Of a DNA stretch of 5,079 nucleotides, positions 1-5,079 are shown one piece after another. How positions within the stretch are numbered: the first letter of the stretch is position 1; each line of letters begins with the position of its first letter. A program made the translations under genes and the position numbers. Source of the DNA: Bacteroidia bacterium (GTDB taxonomy: Bacteria; Bacteroidota; Bacteroidia; AKYH767-A; OLB10); the NCBI GenBank assembly GCA_025450095.1, contig JANWID010000332.1:1-5079 (forward strand). Reading direction: 5' to 3'. The notes beneath the pieces are model-generated. The model was not told the DNA's origin and searched no databases. It worked only from the letters and a program-made list of their open reading frames with translations.

Positions 1-716
1 GCCTGACCTGCGGCAGTATCCCATTCCATAGTAGGCGCAAGTCGTGGATAAACATCAGCTACGCCTTCAGCCACCAGGCATATTTTTAAAGAACTACCTT
101 TTGATATGAATGCAAGCTTACCATGTTTTTCTTGCATGGTATTAACAAAGGATGAAGTTTCAGTAGAAAGATGCGATCTGCTTGCAACCACGGTATAAGG
201 ACGATCAGTGGAAGTAACCGGAATGTTAATTGCAACAGCCATTAGCTTTTCAAACATTACAGTGTCCTGGATGTTTTTCTGCATGTATTGAGAAGCGTTA
301 TGTATCATTTTCCCGGGTAACCATGTAGCTCCAAAATACAAAATATCGGAATCGGGAACATAAATAATTCCCATCACTGCCCGATTATTCTCGATCAATG
401 CAATGTTAACTGTAAACTCTCCGTTTTTTTTGATGAATTCTTTTGTGCCATCCAAAGGGTCAACCATCCAGAATTGTTTCCAGTTTTTTCGCTCTTCAAA
501 AGGTACTTTTAACCCTTCTTCACTCAGCACGGGCAAGGCGGTTATTTTTAGAAATTCGGAGATTTTCAGGTGTGATTTCCTGTCGGCAATTGTCAGCGGA
601 CTTCTATCTTCTTTCAGAGTGACTTCAATAGCATCCTTATAAACAGCCATAATTTCATGACCTGCGGCAATTGATGCCATGATCGCTGTTTTCAGTAATG
701 TATTTTGGTCATGCAT
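1..716 (-). CDS. cysQ: 3'(2'),5'-bisphosphate nucleotidase CysQ, C-terminus cut by window edge
   Basis: Hydrolyses adenosine 3',5'-bisphosphate (PAP), the product left after PAPS donates its sulfo group, to AMP and phosphate. It is a Mg-dependent member of the inositol monophosphatase-like family. The reading frame stays open from an ATG at 714-716 to the left edge, giving 238 full codons. Visible family motifs are LSEEG (residues 64-68, metal-binding Glu), WMVDPLDGTKEF (83-94, the metal-binding DPxDGT signature), GEFTVNIALI (99-108), GSSLKICLVAEG (207-218) and the second signature WDTAAGQA (232-239). Alignment from memory to E. coli CysQ (about 246 aa) suggests only some 25-35 residues are missing. 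It is the last visible gene of the cys operon, 72 bp after cysN, with no obvious terminator or promoter in that gap. Its place beside cysC fits removal of PAP made from PAPS. The family assignment is secure; substrate preference for PAP over other bisphosphates is inferred from context. Confidence 0.95.
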   Translation of the reverse strand, partial: MHDQNTLLKTAIMASIAAGHEIMAVYKDAIEVTLKEDRSPLTIADRKSHLKISEFLKITALPVLSEEGLKVPFEERKNWKQFWMVDPLDGTKEFIKKNGEFTVNIALIENNRAVMGIIYVPDSDILYFGATWLPGKMIHNASQYMQKNIQDTVMFEKLMAVAINIPVTSTDRPYTVVASRSHLSTETSSFVNTMQEKHGKLAFISKGSSLKICLVAEGVADVYPRLAPTMEWDTAAGQ

Positions 717-788
717 GATTTTTAGTTTCCCCGACTTTAACTTTTAAGTATAGAAAATAAAATTTGATAAAAGAAAATATTCACCGGA

Positions 789-2078
789 TTATATAATCAT
801 TCCGGAGCCTACAGTTTCATTTGTCACTTCGTCAATAAGGATAACACTTCCTGTAATCCTGTTTTTTCTGTAACTGTCAAAAAACAAAGGAGCCGTGGTA
901 CGTATTTGAATTCTTGCAATATCATTCATTCCAATTTGTTTGTCGTTTTCTAAACGGTGAAGTGAATTGATATCTACTTTGTACCTGACTTCTTTCACGA
1001 TGCATCTTACTTCTTTGGTAGTATGTTTGAGTGCATATTTTCCGCCTGCAATCAGAGGTCGTTCACTCATCCAGCACACCATCAGGTCAATGTCCTGTGA
1101 AATTGAAGGAACATTATTTTCACGTACTATCATATCACCTCTTGAAACATCAATGTCTGTATCGAGAGTCATGGTGACTGACATTGGTGAAAAAGCTTCA
1201 AAAACATTATCCTCTACCGATAGTGAATGCAGCGGATTAATGGTTTTTATTTTTGCAGTGAATCCCGAAGGTAATATCTTCACATGGTCGCCAGGTTTGA
1301 AAACACCTCCTGAAATACGACCTGCATAACCACGGTAATCGTGATGTTCAGTAGCCTGAGGCCTGATCACATATTGCACAGGAAACCTGCAATCGATATG
1401 ATTTTCATCACTGCTGATGTGAATGTTTTCAAGGAGGTACATCAGTGTTGATCCCTGGTACCAATCCATATTTTTCGATTTATCCACCACATTATCACCC
1501 TTGAGTGCGCTGATAGGAATGAAATGTACATCCTTTACATCAAGCCGGGAAGATAATTTCTTGTATTCATCTACCACGTTTTCATATATATCCTGGTCAT
1601 AATTCACCAGGTCCATTTTATTGATGCAAACAATGATGTGTGGAATTTGAAGTAAGGAAGCAATAAACGAATGACGGTTGGTTTGTTCCTGAATCCCTTT
1701 ACGCGCATCCACTAAAATAAGTGCAAGGTTAGCTGTGGATGCACCTGTTACCATGTTCCTGGTATATTGGATATGGCCCGGTGTGTCGGCGATTATAAAC
1801 TTTCGTTTCGGCGCTGCGAAATAACGATAAGCTACATCAATGGTGATGCCTTGTTCACGTTCAGCTCTTAAACCATCGGTGAGCAGAGCCAGGTCAACAT
1901 GCTCAAACCCTTTGAGCTTACTGGTTCGTTCTACAGCCTCCAATTGATCTTCAAAAATGGATTTACTATCATACAAAAGCCTTCCAATCAGGGTGCTTTT
2001 ACCATCATCCACACTTCCTGCGGTTGTGAATCGCAGTAATTCCATATTTTGATAATTTTCAATATTGCGCACTTTCAT
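789..2078 (-). CDS. cysN: Sulfate adenylyltransferase subunit 1 (GTPase subunit CysN)
   Basis: Regulatory GTPase subunit of ATP sulfurylase. It couples GTP hydrolysis to formation of APS and pyrophosphate from ATP and sulfate by CysD, in the cytoplasm. The 429-aa protein has an EF-Tu-like GTPase domain with all G motifs: P-loop GSVDDGKS (residues 21-28), GITID (77-81), DTPGH (98-102), NKMD (153-156) and SAL (190-192). Beta-barrel domains follow (about 230-429), including the RPQATEHHDYRGYAGRI region. It is shorter than E. coli CysN (about 475 aa) and ends in the barrel region with a TAA, so there is no fused APS kinase domain; that activity is the separate cysC. The ATG at 2076-2078 is used. 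A second ATG at 2043-2045 (Met12, just before LLRFTTAGSVDD) is a possible alternative, and neither has a strong Shine-Dalgarno sequence. It lies 46 bp downstream of cysD. Confidence 0.97.
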   Translation of the reverse strand: MKVRNIENYQNMELLRFTTAGSVDDGKSTLIGRLLYDSKSIFEDQLEAVERTSKLKGFEHVDLALLTDGLRAEREQGITIDVAYRYFAAPKRKFIIADTPGHIQYTRNMVTGASTANLALILVDARKGIQEQTNRHSFIASLLQIPHIIVCINKMDLVNYDQDIYENVVDEYKKLSSRLDVKDVHFIPISALKGDNVVDKSKNMDWYQGSTLMYLLENIHISSDENHIDCRFPVQYVIRPQATEHHDYRGYAGRISGGVFKPGDHVKILPSGFTAKIKTINPLHSLSVEDNVFEAFSPMSVTMTLDTDIDVSRGDMIVRENNVPSISQDIDLMVCWMSERPLIAGGKYALKHTTKEVRCIVKEVRYKVDINSLHRLENDKQIGMNDIARIQIRTTAPLFFDSYRKNRITGSVILIDEVTNETVGSGMII

Positions 2079-2124
2079 TTCAAAAGCAGATTGGTTTTAA
2101 TTTTTAATTTGATAAATAATTTTC

Positions 2125-3030
2125 TTAGAAGTAACCTAACTTTTTCCTGTCTTCCATAGCAGTTTCCGATCTTTTATCATCGGTACGAGTGCCACGTTCT
2201 GTAGTCCGTGATGAAGCTACTTCGTGAATTATTTCTGATAATGTAGCAGCCGGAGATTCCACCGCACCGGTGCAGGTCATATCACCAACAGTACGATAAC
2301 GTACATTTAAATTAACAGGTTTTTCGTCAGGTTTAAGAGTTAAAAAATCTGATTTGGCAAGAATGACTCCATCGCGCACAATACATTCACGGTCATGTGA
2401 AAAATAAATTGTAGGAATTTCAAGTTTCTCCATTTGAATATATTGCCACACATCCATTTCAGTCCAGTTACTCAAAGGAAAAACCCTGAAATGTTCGCTG
2501 ATATTTTTGCGTCCATTCAGAAGGTTCCATAATTCAGGGCGTTGGTTTTTTGGATCCCACTGTCCGAATTCATCACGATGAGAAAAAAACCGTTCCTTCG
2601 CCCGTGCTTTTTCTTCATCTCTCCGGGCTCCGCCAAGACAAGCATCAAACTTGAATGCTTCAATTGTATCGAGTAAACTTATTGTCTGTAAAATATTACG
2701 ACTGGCATTATATCCTTTTTCTTCCACTGCTCTTCCTGTGTCGATACTCTCCTGCACAGATCCAACAATAAGGCTTGCGCCAATTTCACTAACCAGTTTA
2801 TCGCGGAACACAATTGTTTCGGGAAAATTATGACCTGTATCAATATGCACCAAGGGGAAAGGAATTTTAGCAGGAAAAAATGCTTTCCTTGCCAGGTGCA
2901 CCATCACAATAGAATCTTTACCGCCTGAGAAAAGGAGGGAAGGTCTTTCAAATTGTGCAGCGGTTTCTCGAATCACATAAATTGCTTCCGATTCCAGGAT
3001 GCGGAGGTGATTTAAATTGTATAAAATCAT
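2125..3030 (-). CDS. cysD: Sulfate adenylyltransferase subunit 2 (CysD)
   Basis: Catalytic subunit of heterodimeric ATP sulfurylase. It adenylylates sulfate to APS with ATP and works with the GTPase CysN. At 301 aa it matches the usual family length (about 300). It belongs to the adenine nucleotide alpha-hydrolase / PAPS-reductase-like superfamily: PP-loop SGGKDS (residues 35-40), DTGHNFPE (64-71), the CysD-typical GGARRDEEKARAKER (133-147), FPLSNWTEMDVWQYI (184-198), and the C-terminal TERGTRTDDK (277-286) and MEDRKKLGYF. The GGARRDEE and GTRTDD segments distinguish it from CysH-type PAPS reductases. Its ATG (3028-3030) overlaps the cysC TGA (3027-3029) in an ATGA junction, which suggests translational coupling and puts CysC and CysD on one transcript. 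No frameshift or missing motif is seen. Confidence 0.97.
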   Translation of the reverse strand: MILYNLNHLRILESEAIYVIRETAAQFERPSLLFSGGKDSIVMVHLARKAFFPAKIPFPLVHIDTGHNFPETIVFRDKLVSEIGASLIVGSVQESIDTGRAVEEKGYNASRNILQTISLLDTIEAFKFDACLGGARRDEEKARAKERFFSHRDEFGQWDPKNQRPELWNLLNGRKNISEHFRVFPLSNWTEMDVWQYIQMEKLEIPTIYFSHDRECIVRDGVILAKSDFLTLKPDEKPVNLNVRYRTVGDMTCTGAVESPAATLSEIIHEVASSRTTERGTRTDDKRSETAMEDRKKLGYF

Positions 3031-3632
3031 TTGTTAATCGTAATCTGATTCAAAATATAATTTGTGATCTGTTCTATTGATTCATCCACAGAATTTGTGG
3101 CAGTTGCAATTTTCAATTCCGGATTCAATGGTTCTTCAAAGGGAGAATTAATCCCGGTGAAGTCGGGAATTTCGCCGGCTCTTGCTTTTTTATAAAGTCC
3201 TTTCACATCACGTTGTTCACATATTTCAAGCGGACAATCCACAAACACTTCAATGAACTCATTTGCATTAACGAGTTTGCGCACACGATCGCGATCATCA
3301 CGAAATGGAGAAATAAAAGCAGTGAGCACCACAATTCCGGCATCTACAAATAATTTAGCAACTTCTCCTATGCGGCGAATATTTTCACTGCGACCTTCTT
3401 TGGTGAAATCAACATTGCTGTTTAGTCCGAGCCGGATATTATCGCCATCCAATACATAAGTCCGGATGCCTTTTTCATGCAACCGGTGTTCCACTCCACT
3501 AGCCAGGGTGCTTTTTCCGGAACCTGAGAGCCCGGTAAACCAGACAATGCAGGATTTATGATGATTCAGGTTTTGGCGGTCTGGTTTGCCGATTTGATAT
3601 TTCTGAGGTGTGATGTGTGTTGATTGCGCCAT
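3027..3632 (-). CDS. cysC: Adenylylsulfate (APS) kinase CysC
   Basis: Phosphorylates APS at the 3'-hydroxyl to make PAPS. The chosen start is the ATG at 3630-3632, giving 201 aa. The frame can be extended nine codons to a TTG at 3657-3659, but that TTG lies inside the likely -7 promoter box, so the longer form is improbable. Motifs, counted from the chosen Met: P-loop GLSGSGKST (34-42), LDGDNIR (61-67), the GRSENIRRIGEVAKLF stretch (80-95), ISPFRDDRDRVR (107-118, containing the serine conserved in APS kinases), VDCPLEICEQRDVKGLY (131-147), and KARAGEIPDFTGINSPFEEP (149-168). These cover the whole family fold at the usual length of about 200 aa. It is the first gene of the operon, directly behind the promoter candidate, and ends in the ATGA overlap with cysD. 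A separate CysC means the operon makes PAPS rather than only APS. Confidence 0.97.
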   Translation of the reverse strand: MAQSTHITPQKYQIGKPDRQNLNHHKSCIVWFTGLSGSGKSTLASGVEHRLHEKGIRTYVLDGDNIRLGLNSNVDFTKEGRSENIRRIGEVAKLFVDAGIVVLTAFISPFRDDRDRVRKLVNANEFIEVFVDCPLEICEQRDVKGLYKKARAGEIPDFTGINSPFEEPLNPELKIATATNSVDESIEQITNYILNQITINK

Positions 3633-3656
3633 AAACTTAACCCGGAAAACAGGGCG

Positions 3657-3688
3657 CAAAGGTAGTGATTTTCAAGGGTGAATCCGAA
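3657..3688 (-). promoter_or_regulatory. Probable Bacteroidota-type promoter of the cys operon
   Basis: On the minus strand the sequence TACCTTTG (3664 down to 3657) matches the Bacteroidota -7 consensus TAnnTTTG exactly. Twenty bases upstream lies TTCG (3688-3685), one base off the TTTG -33 element. Transcription would start near 3650-3653, leaving a leader of only about 20 nt before the cysC ATG. Such a leader is too short for a riboswitch. The box and spacing are seen directly; promoter activity is inferred. Confidence 0.6.
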
Positions 3689-3703
3689 CGTTAGCAGGAT
3701 TCA
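3679..3703. promoter_or_regulatory. Inverted repeat at the cys promoter, candidate operator
   Basis: A perfect 7-bp dyad, TGAATCC (3679-3685) and GGATTCA (3697-3703), is separated by 11 bp. It covers the -33 element of the cys promoter candidate, where a dimeric regulator could bind. There is no T-run after it in either direction, so it is not a Rho-independent terminator. The dyad is seen directly; a regulatory role is inference and the cognate regulator is not in the window. Confidence 0.4.
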
Positions 3704-3861
3704 TAGTCAGAAAAAGGCTGTTCCTTAAATAACGTAAAATGTTGATAAAGAGTAATATGTGTTAAATGTTTTGCCTTTGATCCAACTATACCAACCAATT
3801 GGACTTTCCTGTTGTAGCCATTTCCCTTCATCAATTAATCACTTTGAGGGTTGTTAATTTG

Positions 3862-3882
3862 GTTCTTAGTTCTTAGTTCTTG
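3862..3882. repeat. Tandem heptanucleotide repeat, three copies
   Basis: Three head-to-tail 7-mers, GTTCTTA, GTTCTTA and GTTCTTG, lie in the intergenic region about 120 bp upstream of the 114-aa gene. Short heptamer arrays can vary in copy number by slippage. This one lies outside any recognised gene and about 100 bp upstream of the nearest promoter candidate, so no function can be assigned. Confidence 0.75.
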
Positions 3883-3965
3883 GTGCTTTGCTGATGGCTA
3901 CTTAGAAAAGAATCATTTAGCGACAGGAATGCAGGACATGTTAATGTTGACTTACATAAATGCAC

Positions 3966-3996
3966 TTGATATACTTCATACATCTCCATAACTTTA
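3966..3996 (+). promoter_or_regulatory. Promoter candidate for the cysteine-rich gene pair
   Basis: TTG (3966-3968) is followed after exactly 20 bp by TAACTTTA (3989-3996), which differs from the Bacteroidota -7 consensus TAnnTTTG only in its last base. The spacing equals that of the cys promoter candidate. The box ends only 4 bp before the ATG at 4001, so the transcript would be leaderless or nearly so, or this match is chance and the true promoter lies further upstream. Confidence 0.35.
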
Positions 3997-4000
3997 TTCA

Positions 4001-4345
4001 ATGCGTTTGATTTTAGCTTTCGTAGCGTGTTTTGTTTTGATCCAGTGTGAATGGAGAGCGACATTCGTTCAACTCCTGTCATTTGATGATTGCTGCAGTG
4101 TTTCATGTTGCAGCAGAACTTGTGAATCTGATAATAATGACAAGCAATCAAACAGCCAAAATGACAAGTCATCCAATAATGAAATGAAGCAATGTTGTAA
4201 AATATGTGCTTACTATCCACCGTTACAAATCACGATTAATTATTATGCTGAAAATTTTGAAATCAGTTTTTTAAATTATTTCATACAGCAATCCACATTT
4301 ACTTCTGATTGTTTTCACCCTCCTGAAGGAGTTTCCTTTTGTTAA
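4001..4345 (+). CDS. Small exported cysteine-rich protein, unrecognised family
   Basis: A 114-aa protein that I do not recognise with certainty. Residues 1-16 (MRLILAFVACFVLIQC) look like a Sec signal sequence. Cys16 could be a lipidation site, but LIQC is a poor lipobox because of the Gln at -1. Next comes a cysteine cluster, CCSVSCCSRTC (31-41, CC-x3-CC-x3-C), a polar Asn/Asp/Ser/Lys/Gln linker (42-64) with a duplicated NDKxSN unit, a second cluster CCKIC (65-69), and an aromatic C-terminal part ending near CFHPPEGVSFC (104-114). Twelve cysteines in total. The ATG is forced: an in-frame stop (TAA, 3989-3991) lies just upstream without another start. The plan loosely recalls small cysteine-rich exported proteins found next to metal transport genes in Bacteroidota, but no such genes are visible here, so metal binding is only a guess. 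A second cysteine-rich gene follows after 47 bp, probably on the same transcript. Confidence 0.7.
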   Translation: MRLILAFVACFVLIQCEWRATFVQLLSFDDCCSVSCCSRTCESDNNDKQSNSQNDKSSNNEMKQCCKICAYYPPLQITINYYAENFEISFLNYFIQQSTFTSDCFHPPEGVSFC

Positions 4346-4392
4346 GATTTTAATTACAGGAAAAAAATTCAATTTACTTTAAAAATCAAATT

Positions 4393-4590
4393 ATGAAAAA
4401 GATAAGTTTAGTGGTTGCCGTTGTTATGTTTAACATTGGCCTGATTGCATATGGAACCTCATCCGTCCACGGAAATCCACCTCCGGATTGTGGGAAAAAA
4501 TGTACAACGAAAGTATGTGAAAAGTCGACAAGCGATTCTACAGCTTGTAAGACGAAATGCGAACCAAAAGCCTGCAAACCGGGCAAATAA
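4393..4590 (+). CDS. Tiny exported Cys/Lys-rich protein with duplicated cysteine motif
   Basis: A 65-aa protein of unknown function. The N-terminus has a Lys pair (MKKIS) and a hydrophobic core (about 5-20), a typical signal peptide; cleavage is likely somewhere between residues 20 and 28. The mature part is very short, basic, and has six cysteines (33, 37, 42, 52, 56, 61). They form two identical triplets C-x3-C-x4-C, CGKKCTTKVC and CKTKCEPKAC, offset by 19 residues, which points to an internal duplication. Lysine occupies many positions between the cysteines. The ATG follows an A-rich leader, normal for Bacteroidota. The gene lies 47 bp behind the 114-aa cysteine-rich gene and ahead of a strong terminator, so the two likely form one operon. 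Metal chelation, thiol redox work or a small disulfide-bonded secreted peptide are all possible; the sequence does not decide. Confidence 0.75.
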   Translation: MKKISLVVAVVMFNIGLIAYGTSSVHGNPPPDCGKKCTTKVCEKSTSDSTACKTKCEPKACKPGK

Positions 4591-4610
4591 ATATTAAAAT
4601 ATTTTGCAAG

Positions 4611-4637
4611 ACCTCTCCGGAAACGGGGAGGTTTTTT
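4611..4637 (+). terminator. Rho-independent terminator of the cysteine-rich gene pair
   Basis: ACCTCTCCG (4611-4619) pairs with CGGGGAGGT (4624-4632) as a 9-bp stem with one G-T wobble, closed by a GAAA tetraloop (4620-4623). A run of six T (4632-4637) follows at once. It lies 20 bp after the stop codon of the 65-aa gene. In the reverse direction the stem is followed by CTTGCAAAAT, so it works mainly for rightward transcription. Confidence 0.92.
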
Positions 4638-4664
4638 ATTGAAAATAATTAAACTTAAACTTCC

Positions 4665-4740
4665 TCAATTCTCACTCCTTGTTTCTTACTTTTCAATAAA
4701 TGAGTTGATTGAAAAACACACAATAAGGAGTGAGAATTGA
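4665..4740. repeat. Long imperfect inverted repeat (hairpin)
   Basis: Perfect 16-bp arms TCAATTCTCACTCCTT (4665-4680) and AAGGAGTGAGAATTGA (4725-4740). Pairing can extend inward by three pairs (one of them G-T) to 4683/4722. After a symmetric 6x6 internal loop there is a second perfect 8-bp stem, TTTTCAAT (4690-4697) with ATTGAAAA (4708-4715), around a 10-nt loop. Outside, TTCC (4661-4664) can pair with GGAA (4745-4748) across a four-base bulge. No T-run follows on either strand, so it is not a standard terminator. It lies between the rightward terminator and the end of the incoming minus-strand gene. It could be a miniature mobile element, a dispersed palindromic repeat or a structured RNA element. 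No target-site duplication is evident. Confidence 0.7.
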
Positions 4741-4865
4741 AAAAGGAAATAATTCTATATTATTGATTTCTTATTGAGTGTTCAAATATTTCTTACATCC
4801 TCGTTCAGGTAAAATGATGTTCATTTAAAAAGTAAAATAAAAATGATGAAATACGTAAACAAGGG
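4741..4865. other. AT-rich non-coding stretch
   Basis: No gene, RNA or clear terminator is visible in these 125 bp between the hairpin and the stop codon of the minus-strand gene. Short frames here are very A/T-rich and unconvincing. Confidence 0.5.
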
Positions 4866-5079
4866 TCAGATCCCAATAGGGTGCCAGGTGGTTTTAATTT
4901 CCTGTGTATCCATAATAAGGTATGGATTCTGTAAATCATCGGAAAGCCATTCCCTGGTATCATAATGCAAGACTCTTTTCACATTGAGTGAGGCATTTGT
5001 TTGAATGGTTGTGAGAGAATCCATGTCGTGGCCGCAATAAATTGTTGCATTCACATCCATGTGATTTGAAAAAGGAGAA
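4866..5079 (-). CDS. C-terminal 70 codons of an unrecognised protein, cut by the right edge
   Basis: The minus-strand frame is open from the right edge to a TGA at 4866-4868 and encodes 70 residues. The first Met in the window (5058-5060) is preceded by six more in-frame residues (SPFSNH) without a stop. The true start is therefore most likely outside the window and this is a C-terminus, although a 64-aa gene starting at that Met cannot be excluded. The composition is that of a normal soluble, mildly acidic protein, with features such as IYCGHDMDS, RVLHYDTREWL and a C-terminal KTTWHPIGI. I do not recognise the family. There are no membrane segments. The gene converges on the cysteine-rich gene pair, with the hairpin at 4665-4740 between them. 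The stop codon lies inside GGGTCAGATCCC (4863-4874). Confidence 0.6.
   Translation of the reverse strand, partial: SPFSNHMDVNATIYCGHDMDSLTTIQTNASLNVKRVLHYDTREWLSDDLQNPYLIMDTQEIKTTWHPIGI

Larger units (their letters stand above)
3633..4000. other. Divergent intergenic region between cysC and the cysteine-rich genes
   Basis: These 368 bp separate the leftward cys operon from the rightward small genes. They hold the cys promoter and its dyad (3657-3703), the palindrome CCAATTGG (3795-3802), a heptanucleotide repeat (3862-3882) and a promoter candidate for the rightward genes (3966-3996). No convincing coding region, tRNA or riboswitch is seen between about 3704 and 3965. A long minus-strand frame across the right end reads as noise. 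Confidence 0.7.

Noticed and set aside
717..788. Internal promoter or terminator between cysN and cysQ
   Set aside because: The 72 bp are AT-rich but show no TAnnTTTG box at a proper distance from a TTG and no GC stem with T-run.
403..1329. Plus-strand frames at 403-642 and 967-1329
   Set aside because: They are antisense to cysQ and cysN, whose family motifs are unmistakable.
789..2078. A bifunctional CysN-CysC fusion
   Set aside because: The frame ends with TAA after the beta-barrel region and APS kinase is encoded separately by cysC.
3633..3656. Possible SAM or other sulfur-related riboswitch ahead of cysC
   Set aside because: The predicted leader is only about 20 nt and no long structured element is seen upstream of the ATG.
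4091..4115. A 7-bp dyad TGCTGCA-N11-TGCAGCA inside the 114-aa gene
   Set aside because: It arises from the repeated Cys codons of the cysteine cluster (TGC TGC and TGT TGC AGC); a regulatory hairpin is not needed to explain it.
3873..4220. A 115-codon minus-strand frame opposite the start of the 114-aa gene
   Set aside because: It covers the repeat and promoter region and the antisense of a gene with a signal sequence and ordered cysteine clusters. Its own composition shows no domain-like pattern.
4386..4586. A 66-codon minus-strand frame opposite the 65-aa gene
   Set aside because: It is antisense to a gene with a clear signal peptide and duplicated cysteine motif, and the terminator at 4611-4637 points to rightward transcription.

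Overview
The window looks like Bacteroidota chromosome. The evidence is an AT-rich base composition, A/T-rich leaders without clear Shine-Dalgarno sequences, and promoter candidates that fit the Bacteroidota pattern (TAnnTTTG-like -7 box, TTG/TTTG-like -33 box about 20 nt upstream). The proteins also resemble Bacteroidota versions, with a separate, short CysN and CysC. The genus cannot be fixed from this stretch.

Left part (1-3632, minus strand): a compact sulfate-activation operon transcribed cysC > cysD > cysN > cysQ. CysD/CysN (ATP sulfurylase) make APS from sulfate and ATP, driven by GTP hydrolysis. CysC phosphorylates APS to PAPS. CysQ removes the by-product PAP. cysC and cysD overlap by the four bases ATGA, cysD and cysN are 46 bp apart, and cysN and cysQ are 72 bp apart. 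cysQ runs off the left edge. No PAPS reductase or sulfite reductase is visible, so the window does not show whether PAPS feeds cysteine synthesis or sulfotransferases.

Middle (3633-4000): a divergent intergenic region. It holds a likely cys promoter with a perfect 7-bp dyad across its -33 side, a three-copy heptanucleotide repeat, and a promoter-like sequence directly in front of the rightward genes.

Right part (4001-4637, plus strand): two small, unrecognised, probably exported cysteine-rich proteins (114 aa with 12 Cys; 65 aa with 6 Cys in two equally spaced triplets), 47 bp apart and closed by a clear Rho-independent terminator. They are the least explained and most interesting genes here; thiol-based metal binding or disulfide-rich structure is an inference.

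Far right (4638-5079): a 76-bp imperfect hairpin with perfect 16-bp outer arms, an AT-rich stretch without genes, and the C-terminal 70 codons of an unrecognised minus-strand gene that enters from the right edge.
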